DNA of 49,942 bases. Source: Hankyongella sp964404985 (lineage in GTDB: Bacteria; Pseudomonadota; Alphaproteobacteria; Sphingomonadales; Sphingomonadaceae). The DNA is taken from positions 1 to 49,942 of the forward strand of contig CAYOMD010000019.1 in the NCBI GenBank assembly GCA_964404985.1, given 5' to 3'. Under the pieces are notes generated by a model, which worked only from the letters and a program-made list of their open reading frames with translations, was not told the DNA's origin and did no database searches. The position numbers and the translations under genes were made by a program. Shown here one piece after another: positions 42,972 to 49,942 of this stretch (within the stretch, counting starts at the first letter, position 1; every line of letters begins with the position of its first letter).

Positions 42972-43665
42972 GTATCTGGTCTTCACCCTGGCCGCGACGC
43001 TGGGCGCCATGGGCGAGCTGGCGGGGCACGAGCGGCGCGGCTCCTGGACCTGGCCGGGCCGCTCGGCGATCCTCGGCCTGCTGGGTGCGGCACTCGGCAT
43101 CCGCCGCGAGGGCGACTTCAGCACACTCGATTGCCTGTCGGTCGCGGTCGCCGTGTTCGAGGCTGGCACGCCGCTCAGGGACTATCACACGGTGCAGACC
43201 GTCCCGACCGCGCGCGCCAAAAGGCCGCAATCGCGTCCGGCAGCACTTCGTCAGGCCGGAGATGATGCCAATACCACCATCACCCTGCGCGATTACCGGC
43301 AATGCCCGCTGTACGGTGTGGCGGTGACGGGTGGCGAACTCGAGCCTTTGAAGGCGGCGCTGAAACGCCCGGTGTTTGCGCTCTACCTTGGACGCAAGTC
43401 TTGCCCGCTCTCGGCCCCGCTGGCCCCCGCGGTCGTTCCCGCTGACGACCCAGCCGAGGCACTCGCGTTCGTACGTCTGCCGCCCTGGTGGCCCAAGGAC
43501 AAGCGAGTCGCCGAGACACTGTATGTCGACGTCGATCCGGGGAGTACGGGCGGCGTGACCGAGACCCGCCACGACGCGGCGCTCGACCGCCGGCGCTGGC
43601 ATTTTACCGAGCGCCGGTTCGAACGACGCAGGGTAGAAATCACCCCCGGAGGGGATGCATCATGA
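42964..43665 (+). CDS. casD: Cascade subunit Cas5e
   Basis: 233-aa RAMP that caps the 5' handle of the crRNA. Its ferredoxin-like fold starts with EYLVFTLAATLGAMGELAGHERRG, and TWPGRSAILGLLGAALGIRR follows, both typical of Cas5e. TPLRDYHTVQTVP and FALYLGRKSCPL are also family marks. The start overlaps casC by 8 nt and the stop overlaps casE by four (ATGA). Confidence 0.94.
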   Translation: MPEYLVFTLAATLGAMGELAGHERRGSWTWPGRSAILGLLGAALGIRREGDFSTLDCLSVAVAVFEAGTPLRDYHTVQTVPTARAKRPQSRPAALRQAGDDANTTITLRDYRQCPLYGVAVTGGELEPLKAALKRPVFALYLGRKSCPLSAPLAPAVVPADDPAEALAFVRLPPWWPKDKRVAETLYVDVDPGSTGGVTETRHDAALDRRRWHFTERRFERRRVEITPGGDAS

Positions 43666-44345
43666 CCTACCTCTCGCGACTGACCCTGAAGCGAACGCCC
43701 TCCGCGCAGGCGCTGGCGGCGCTGCTCAACCCGCAAGACGCGGGGCGGCGGCTCGATGCACACCACCGGCTGCTCTGGACCGCCTTTGCCGGCGATCCCG
43801 ATGCCACGCGCGACTTTCTGTGGCGGGACGAAGGCGAGGGACGCTTTCTGGTGCTGTCGCCACAGCCGCCGCACGCCGCCGAGTTGTTCGAGGAGCCGGA
43901 AGTCAAGGCCTTTGCCCCGGTGCTTCACCCCGGAGACCAGCTTGCCTTTGTGCTGCGCGCCAATGCCACGCGCACCGTGAAGACCAACAAGATCGCAGCC
44001 GGCGGCAAGCGCGCCCGCGCACACCACGATGTCGTGATGGAGCGCCTGCATCTGCTGCCGCGCAGCGAACGGGCAGCCGAACGCATGCCATTGGCCCAGG
44101 ATGCCGCACAGGACTGGTTGGCTAGCATCGGCGCCCGCCACGGCTTCGCTGCCAACAGTATCGCAGCGCGGGGTTACCGCGTGCTTGAGCCGCGCACGCG
44201 CGGCCGGGGACCGCGTTTTGGCATTCTGGACCTTGAGGGCGAAATCACTGTGACCGACCCGGCAGCTTTTCTGTCGCAACTGGCCCGTGGCTTCGGTCGC
44301 GCCAAGGCCTTCGGTTGCGGTCTCATGCTGATCCGCCGGGCCTGA
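43662..44345 (+). CDS. casE: crRNA endonuclease Cas6e
   Basis: 227-aa RAMP nuclease that cuts pre-crRNA 3' of the repeat hairpin. It begins with YLSRLTLKR. The segment LDAHHRLLW (H34, H35) corresponds to the catalytic-histidine helix. The C-terminal GFGRAKAFGCGLMLIRR is the glycine-rich loop of Cas6e. It overlaps casD and ends 2 nt before cas1. The array repeat has a good hairpin (CCCCGC/GCGGGG), as Cas6e needs. Confidence 0.94.
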   Translation: MTYLSRLTLKRTPSAQALAALLNPQDAGRRLDAHHRLLWTAFAGDPDATRDFLWRDEGEGRFLVLSPQPPHAAELFEEPEVKAFAPVLHPGDQLAFVLRANATRTVKTNKIAAGGKRARAHHDVVMERLHLLPRSERAAERMPLAQDAAQDWLASIGARHGFAANSIAARGYRVLEPRTRGRGPRFGILDLEGEITVTDPAAFLSQLARGFGRAKAFGCGLMLIRRA

Positions 44346-44347
44346 CC

Positions 44348-45271
44348 ATGGCGGAGATGCCGGGCCTCGTCCCGCCGCGCCCCATCCCGCTCAAGGATCG
44401 GGCGGCGCTGCTGTTCGTCGAGCGCGCGCAGCTTGACGTCCTTGACGGCGCGTTTGTCGCCATCGATGCCGAGGGCGTGCGCACGCATATCCCGGTCGGC
44501 GGTGTTGCCTGTCTGCTTCTGGAACCCGGCGTGCGGGTATCGCACGCGGCAGTGACGCTGGCGGCCCGCGCTGGCACGCTGCTCGTCTGGGTCGGTGAAG
44601 CAGGGGTGCGGCTCTATTCCGCGGGAAATCCCGGCGGGGCTCGCGCCGACAAGCTGCTCTGGCAGGCCCAGATTGCACTCGACGAGCCCGCGCGTCTGCG
44701 TGTGGTGCGGCGCATGTATGAAATCCGTTTCGGGGAAGCGCCGCCACAACGCCGTTCGATCGAGCAGCTCCGCGGGATCGAGGGGGCGCGGGTTCGGGAA
44801 AGTTACAAGTTGCTTGCGCGCAAATATGGTGTCGACTGGAATGGCCGGAACTATGACGTCGTGGACTGGGCTGGCGGCGATCTGCCCAATCGCTGCCTCT
44901 CCGCGGCCACCGCCTGCCTGCACGGCCTGTGCGAAGCGGCCGTGCTGACGGCGGGGTATTCGCCGGCCATCGGCTTCCTGCACACCGGCAAGGCACTCTC
45001 GTTCGTGTATGACATCGCCGATCTCTGGAAGCTCGATACCGTGGTGCCGGAAGCTTTCCGCATCGCGGGGCAGGCGCAGAAGGGGGCGCTGCGGCTTCCC
45101 GAAGAGCGTGCCGTGCGCCAGGCCTGCCGCGACTCATTCCGCAAGACCGGACTGCTGGCGAAGATCATCCCGCAGATCGAGGATGTGCTTGCAGCAGGCG
45201 AACTTCCAAAGCCGCCCCCGCCGCCGGAAGCAGCCGGACCTGCCTTCGCAGAGCCGGGCGAAGGTCCATGA
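44348..45271 (+). CDS. cas1: CRISPR integrase Cas1 (type I-E)
   Basis: 307-aa integrase that inserts new spacers with Cas2. The likely metal ligands are E145 (LRGIEGARVRESY), H212 (IGFLHTGKALSFVYD) and D222 or D225 (YDIADLW), in the order seen in E. coli Cas1. The fold matches the I-E type (N-terminal PIPLKDRAALLFVERAQLDV). A proline-rich tail ends the protein. It starts 2 nt after casE, so adaptation and interference genes are co-transcribed. Confidence 0.96.
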   Translation: MAEMPGLVPPRPIPLKDRAALLFVERAQLDVLDGAFVAIDAEGVRTHIPVGGVACLLLEPGVRVSHAAVTLAARAGTLLVWVGEAGVRLYSAGNPGGARADKLLWQAQIALDEPARLRVVRRMYEIRFGEAPPQRRSIEQLRGIEGARVRESYKLLARKYGVDWNGRNYDVVDWAGGDLPNRCLSAATACLHGLCEAAVLTAGYSPAIGFLHTGKALSFVYDIADLWKLDTVVPEAFRIAGQAQKGALRLPEERAVRQACRDSFRKTGLLAKIIPQIEDVLAAGELPKPPPPPEAAGPAFAEPGEGP

Positions 45272-45287
45272 CAGGGGAGCCACGCTA

Positions 45288-45629
45288 ATGCTGGTAATCG
45301 TCACCACCAACGCCCCGCCGCGTCTGCGCGGCCGTCTGGCGGTCTGGCTCCTGGAAATCCGGGCGGGCGTCTACGTTGGAGACTATTCGGCACGCACGCG
45401 CGAGCGTATCTGGACTCAGGTCGTAAGCAATATCGAAGACGGCGACGCGGCGATGGCCTGGTCTGCCCCCAACGATCAGGGCTTCGAATTCGCAACCGTC
45501 GGTGCCAACCGGCGCATGCCCGCCGATTTCGACGGCATGACCTTGGTGCGCTTCCTGCCCCTTGCCGAGCCGCCGGACCGCGCGCAGAATAAAACGATCT
45601 CCAAGCAGACGGACTCGCCTGCGGGTTAA
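45288..45629 (+). CDS. cas2: CRISPR-associated protein Cas2 (type I-E)
   Basis: 113-aa Cas2 of the CT1978 type. Its ferredoxin-like core starts LVIVTTNAPPRLRGRLAVW, followed by EIRAGVYVGDYSARTRERIW. It binds Cas1 as the structural core of the integrase. AGGGGAG lies 8 nt before the ATG. It ends with a short Lys/Ser/Thr tail. The leader and array start directly downstream. Confidence 0.95.
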   Translation: MLVIVTTNAPPRLRGRLAVWLLEIRAGVYVGDYSARTRERIWTQVVSNIEDGDAAMAWSAPNDQGFEFATVGANRRMPADFDGMTLVRFLPLAEPPDRAQNKTISKQTDSPAG

Positions 45630-45747
45630 AAGATCGCGACAAACCAGAGAATACAGAGCGGTTATCTACAGCAATCAGATCACCGCTCTGAACGGTAGGC
45701 TCTTTCCATCGTGAATAATTCTGGTAGGTGAACTGCTTACAACAAGA
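45630..45747 (+). promoter_or_regulatory. CRISPR leader with internal hairpin
   Basis: 118 bp between cas2 and the first repeat, A+T-richer than the genes around it. Its position beside cas2, and the repeat orientation (same as E. coli I-E with the leader at the left), mark it as the leader end. It holds CAGAGCGGT (45654-45662) and ACCGCTCTG (45682-45690), 9-bp arms around a 19-nt loop. The arms could end the cas transcript or shape the leader. No clear IHF site is seen. Confidence 0.75.
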
Positions 45748-48700
45748 GCGTTCCCCGCACACGCGGGGATGAACCNNNNNNNNNNNNNNNNNNNNNNNNN
45801 NNNNNNNNNNNNNNNNNNNNNNNNNNNNNNNNNNNNNNNNNNNNNNNNNNNNNNNNNNNNNNNNNNNNNNNNNNNGCGTTCCCCGCACACGCGGGGATGA
45901 ACCGGCAGGGTCAGCATTGCCACCGGCGGGTGGAACGCGTTCCCCGCACACGCGGGGATGAACCGGGTGCGGCGGTTTATGACCCGCGCCGGGACTCGCG
46001 TTCCCCGCACACGCGGGGATGAACCGCCGCCCGGCCCAGTTGTTGGTGGTGTCGCCGAGCGTTCCCCGCACACGCGGGGATGAACCGCCTACGCCTTGAT
46101 GCGCATGGAGCCCCGGCCCGCGTTCCCCGCACACGCGGGGATGAACCGACATTGTGGCAGGGCAGGCATCCAGCGCGCTCGCGTTCCCCGCACACGCGGG
46201 GATGAACCGCGACACCCGCCAGGTGCTCGGCAGAAGCACCCGCGTTCCCCGCACACGCGGGGATGAACCGGCTTTTGGCAATTTTCTGCGCGGACGGCGT
46301 CTGCGTTCCCCGCACACGCGGGGATGAACCGCGCGACCTTCAAGGGAGCATCAGCTCGACCGCGCGTTCCCCGCACACGCGGGGATGAACCGTCCGAGAT
46401 GGGAGCGCCAGAGCGGCCCGAGCGGCGTTCCCCGCACACGCGGGGATGAACCGCGCAGCGCGACCAGCATCTCGGTCAGCGCGCCGCGTTCCCCGCACAC
46501 GCGGGGATGAACCGATCTCGGGCCTACCGGTCTCGGCGCGGGCGCGGCGTTCCCCGCACACGCGGGGATGAACCGGATGCTCATGAGGGCGGACGCGTGC
46601 TGTTCCCGCGTTCCCCGCACACGCGGGGATGAACCGTCGCGCGACCAGGTGTCGAGTGCCTGCTGCAGGCGTTCCCCGCACACGCGGGGATGAACCGGTG
46701 CAAAAGCACCACAGTTCTACGGCGGGTTCGCGTTCCCCGCACACGCGGGGATGAACCGTGCGACGAACCGGCGATTTAGGCTAGACCCGCGCGTTCCCCG
46801 CACACGCGGGGATGAACCGCCAGACGAGCTGACGCCATATCTGGGACTGACGCGTTCCCCGCACACGCGGGGATGAACCGATAAATAGCAACATGGACGC
46901 GCTGGATGTTGCGCGTTCCCCGCACACGCGGGGATGAACCGGCAGCGCAACACATCAGCGGATGCGGCGGTAGGCGTTCCCCGCACACGCGGGGATGAAC
47001 CGGACTCCCAGCTCTACCAATCAAGCTGGCGACTGCGTTCCCCGCACACGCGGGGATGAACCGGCAAACGTCAGCCACACGCAAGCGATCTCTACGCGTT
47101 CCCCGCACACGCGGGGATGAACCGAAACTCTTGCGTGTCGCGGTTTTTGATATAACGCGTTCCCCGCACACGCGGGGATGAACCGCCAATACGTCACTGG
47201 CCCAAGCGGATTGCAGTGCGTTCCCCGCACACGCGGGGATGAACCGACGACCAGCGACATTGCTGGCCTTGCTCGCTTGCGTTCCCCGCACACGCGGGGA
47301 TGAACCGGTTTAGGTCCGGCTCGGCCTGCGGGATCGCCCGCGTTCCCCGCACACGCGGGGATGAACCGCTGAATGAGGAATCGTACGATAACGGAAAGGG
47401 GCGTTCCCCGCACACGCGGGGATGAACCGCCCACGCACCGCCCCACGAACGTTAATAACGGGCGTTCCCCGCACACGCGGGGATGAACCGAGGGTCGCTT
47501 GTCAACACTGTCCCACGAGTGTGCGTTCCCCGCACACGCGGGGATGAACCGTCGATGCCTGTGAGCCACCTGGCGATGGATGAGCGTTCCCCGCACACGC
47601 GGGGATGAACCGCAAGAACCTGCTGCCCATCGACTTCGCCAAGAGCGTTCCCCGCACACGCGGGGATGAACCGGGCGTCGTTGGTGGTCGGTTTATTATC
47701 TCCGAGCGTTCCCCGCACACGCGGGGATGAACCGCAGACGCCGGTCGCGCACCCTACAACCCGACGGCGTTCCCCGCACACGCGGGGATGAACCGTTCAA
47801 CCCTGCGCATGAACCGCGCATGACACAGCGTTCCCCGCACACGCGGGGATGAACCGCTTGCAACGCTGGTGCTGGCCACCTGCACCGCGCGTTCCCCGCA
47901 CACGCGGGGATGAACCGGTCGACCAGGGCAGCGCCTTCATCAGTCTGGAGCGTTCCCCGCACACGCGGGGATGAACCGAAATTCGCTGATATTCTCAAGC
48001 ACACGGCAGAGCGTTCCCCGCACACGCGGGGATGAACCGGCGATGGTCGACCGGGAATTGCCGGGCGGCGAGCGTTCCCCGCACACGCGGGGATGAACCG
48101 GTCTGGGGCGAGGACCCGGCGAACGGCAGCGGGCGTTCCCCGCACACGCGGGGATGAACCGATCAATGTGGACACGCTCCTGCGGTTCAGCGGGCGTTCC
48201 CCGCACACGCGGGGATGAACCGAACGTTAATAACGGGAGTGTCAGTCCTGTCGTGCGTTCCCCGCACACGCGGGGATGAACCGGTGCGAACATTACCAGC
48301 CCGAAGGCGGGTTACGCGTTCCCCGCACACGCGGGGATGAACCGATGACGTTCTGGGATGTTGACGCAGCTATCGCGCGTTCCCCGCACACGCGGGGATG
48401 AACCGAAGACCCCTGGCATAGTTCTTGCATGAAGACCGCGTTCCCCGCACACGCGGGGATGAACCGGCGGGAATAGGGTCACTTGTCAACACGGGTCCGC
48501 GTTCCCCGCACACGCGGGGATGAACCGTACGGTAGCAAACGGGGTTCCTGTTTTATCGGGCGTTCCCCGCACACGCGGGGATGAACCGGCCCTATACCCC
48601 GCTGCCTGGACTGACAAGGGGCGTTCCCCGCACACGCGGGGATGAACCGTACGACCACAGTTTTACATTCGCGCAACGTGCGCGTTCCCCGCACACGCGG

Positions 48701-49625
48701 GGATGAACCGTTACGATTCCTGTTTGCTGTGTGGTTTCAGGCGCGTTCCCCGCACACGCGGGGATGAACCGCGCCGCCCTGCGCCAGCGCTGCCACGGCG
48801 GCCGCGTTCCCCGCACACGCGGGGATGAACCGGTATAGGGCTTCCTTATCGAGACGGGATTTACGCGTTCCCCGCACACGCGGGGATGAACCGTCCAGTA
48901 TTTCCCGTAAAACTACGCCGCCAAAGCGTTCCCCGCACACGCGGGGATGAACCGGCGACGTTCTGGGACGTTGACGCAGCCGTCGCGCGTTCCCCGCACA
49001 CGCGGGGATGAACCGCTTGTCGATGGTCGCCGCCATTTCCAAGGCGGGCGTTCCCCGCACACGCGGGGATGAACCGCCCATACCCATCTACCGCCCCACG
49101 AACGCTAGGCGTTCCCCGCACACGCGGGGATGAACCGTGGGCCAACGAGATCAGCGACGACCAGAGCTTGCGTTCCCCGCACACGCGGGGATGAACCTAC
49201 AACTCGCGCAGTGAAGTTCTGCGGGAAGGGGCGTTCCCCGCACACGCGGGGATGAACCGGCGTTGCAGGTGTATTTCGAGGCCCATGCAGAGCGTTCCCC
49301 GCACACGCGGGGATGAACCGGGTAACCAAGTCAAAAGCCGCCGGGCTGATTAGCGTTCCCCGCACACGCGGGGATGAACCTCGTGAATGACGACAATCTG
49401 TCAATACGCGGTCGCGTTCCCCGCACACGCGGGGATGAACCGCCCGATACGGACAATCGCGCTATCCGGCATCTGCGTTCCCCGCACACGCGGGGATGAA
49501 CCGGTCAAGTTGCTGCTGGATGAGGACCTCGTGATGCGTTCCCCGCACACGCGGGGATGAACCGCCTGGGTGGTTCTGCCCTGTCTACCTTCGGCCGCGT
49601 TCCCCGCACACGCGGGGATGAACCG
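45748..49625 (+). CRISPR. Type I-E CRISPR array, 63 visible repeats
   Basis: The repeat is 29 nt: GCGTTCCCCGCACACGCG followed by GGGATGAACCG. It has a CCCCGC/GCGGGG hairpin and closely resembles the E. coli I-E repeat. One repeat (45748-45775, last base lost) lies before a 100-N gap. After the gap, 62 repeats run from 45876 to 49625 at an exact 61-bp period, enclosing 61 spacers, each 32 nt by my count. All copies look identical except the last base, which is T instead of G at 49198 and 49381. The last repeat is not degenerate. The true spacer number is unknown because of the gap. The minus strand gives meaningless repeated peptides across the array. Confidence 0.98.
45776..45875. other. Assembly gap of 100 N inside CRISPR array
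   Basis: Exactly 100 undetermined bases follow the first repeat. The distance between the flanking repeat starts is 128 bp, which is not a multiple of 61, so the N-run is a placeholder of unknown size. The leader-proximal, newest spacers are missing here. Confidence 0.95.
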
Positions 49626-49640
49626 TGTTTCCGGGTCAGT

Positions 49641-49672
49641 AATTACGGTGACACGCACATTATTCACTTATT
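49641..49672 (+). repeat. REP-like repeat copy A (partial)
   Basis: It starts AATTACGGTGACACGCACAT and continues with TATTCACTTATT. It matches the first 32 bases (after the leading G) of copies B and C at 30 positions. It lies 15 bp after the last CRISPR repeat. Sequences of the AATTACGGTGACA type are commonly found beside RayT/Y1 transposase genes. Confidence 0.7.
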
Positions 49673-49681
49673 ATGAATTAC

Positions 49682-49736
49682 GAATTACGGTGACACGCAC
49701 ATCATTCACGTATTTTAGACACCCTGCTGCATGGTG
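49682..49736 (+). repeat. REP-like repeat copy B (55 bp)
   Basis: GAATTACGGTGACACGCACA starts this 55-bp block, which ends in CTGCTGCATGGTG. It is identical over all 55 bp to copy C at the end of the window, 206 bp further on. It stands 16 bp before the start of the transposase fragment. Confidence 0.85.
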
Positions 49737-49751
49737 CCTATAGCCCTTGCG

Positions 49752-49899
49752 ATGGCTCGCCCTCCTCAGAATTGTGCTTCCCGGGTATCCGCATCACATC
49801 ACGCAACGCGGCAACCGGCGGGAGCGAACCTTCTTCGAAGACGGGGACTATGCGCTTTATCTCGATCTACTGAAAGACGCAGCACTGGAATTACGGTGA
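49752..49899 (+). pseudogene. RayT/Y1-type transposase fragment (frameshifted, truncated)
   Basis: It reads MARPP, then shifts frame by one base near 49766-49771, and continues as LPGYPHHITQRGNRRERTFF and EDGDYALYLDLLKDAA. This is the N-terminal part of REP-associated tyrosine transposases (Transposase_17/Y1_Tnp), with the HUH-like H-H-I-T and the QRGNRR motif. It stops at a TGA inside repeat copy C. About 45 codons remain of a protein that is normally around 200 aa or longer, and the catalytic Tyr is missing. It cannot be functional as shown. The frameshift or truncation might be an assembly effect, because the window ends here. Confidence 0.8.
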
Positions 49900-49942
49900 C
49901 ACGCACATCATTCACGTATTTTAGACACCCTGCTGCATGGTG
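49888..49942 (+). repeat. REP-like repeat copy C at window end
   Basis: An exact 55-bp copy of 49682-49736 that ends with the last base of the window. It overlaps the end of the transposase fragment. It could be the second unit of a 206-bp tandem repeat, or the k-mer-sized overlap left where an assembler stopped. Confidence 0.85.

Noticed and set aside
46698..48691. Spacers 14 and 46 as another same-locus pair
   Set aside because: They share ACCACAGTT-x-TAC (12 of 13), but a match this short can arise by chance among 61 spacers, and the flanking bases do not agree.
48467..49413. Spacer 58 as a third member of the set 27/43
   Set aside because: Spacer 58 shares TGTCAA-x-ACG with spacer 43 in the same register, but the frame that fits 43 meets a stop codon in 58 and most other positions differ.
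45905..49596. Self-targeting spacers against genes in this window
   Set aside because: I compared several spacers with the terminase cluster and other genes by eye and saw no match. This was not exhaustive, so it is not claimed either way.
45876..49667. Minus-strand open frames across the array that encode repeated peptides such as VHPRVCGER, FIPACAGNA and SSPRVRGT
   Set aside because: They are translations of the CRISPR repeat in three frames with spacers between them; the 61-bp period makes the frame rotate. This is a known source of false protein annotations.

Overview
The window looks like a piece of an alphaproteobacterial chromosome of high G+C content. The strongest lineage marker is a DUF1476 gene (the zeta-type F1-ATPase inhibitor family of alphaproteobacteria). 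It also has the run dgt, argS, SPOR protein, nagZ, scpA, scpB, tatA, tatB, tatC, which is conserved in order across alphaproteobacteria. A sphingomonad or a close relative is my best guess, but the order is not resolved from sequence alone.

Positions 1-33018 are mostly core or near-core genes. A threonine-synthase-like enzyme converges on sdhCDA (succinate dehydrogenase without an adjacent sdhB). Next come an NADPH-dependent oxidoreductase and a CHASE2 histidine kinase/FecR/OmpA-lipoprotein cluster. These are followed by an MscS channel, an SDR, DUF1476-BolA-Grx4, a 2Fe-2S ferredoxin and an HhH-GPD glycosylase. From about 25637 down to 12981, fifteen genes lie on the minus strand, many with ATGA or TGATG overlaps. 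They cover cell-wall recycling (nagZ), chromosome condensation (scpAB), Tat export (tatABC), arginyl-tRNA synthesis, dNTP hydrolysis and two SPOR-domain proteins, and end in a YHS/DoxX-like/hydrolase trio. Back on the plus strand are a hydrolase-OsmC fusion, a DsbD-type thiol reductase next to a TetR regulator, a redoxin and wecB.

From about 33019 onward the region is accessory. A gene of unknown function, a ParB-domain DNA methyltransferase, a DUF5681 protein and a phage-type large terminase form a compact cluster with no capsid, portal or tail genes. It stops 67 bp before a complete type I-E CRISPR-Cas operon (cas3, casA-E, cas1, cas2). A leader and a long array follow: 63 visible repeats, and 61 readable spacers of 32 nt after a 100-N assembly gap. 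Several spacers come from the same protospacer loci of diverged phages and differ mainly at synonymous codon positions.

The array is followed by a REP-like repeat region with a frameshifted, truncated RayT/Y1-type transposase fragment. The window ends in an exact 55-bp copy of a repeat that starts 206 bp upstream, which probably marks an assembly break.

The best candidate for an undescribed system is the terminase/DUF5681/ParB-methyltransferase cassette beside the CRISPR locus. Its function is unknown, and the defence or DNA-processing role suggested here is inference.
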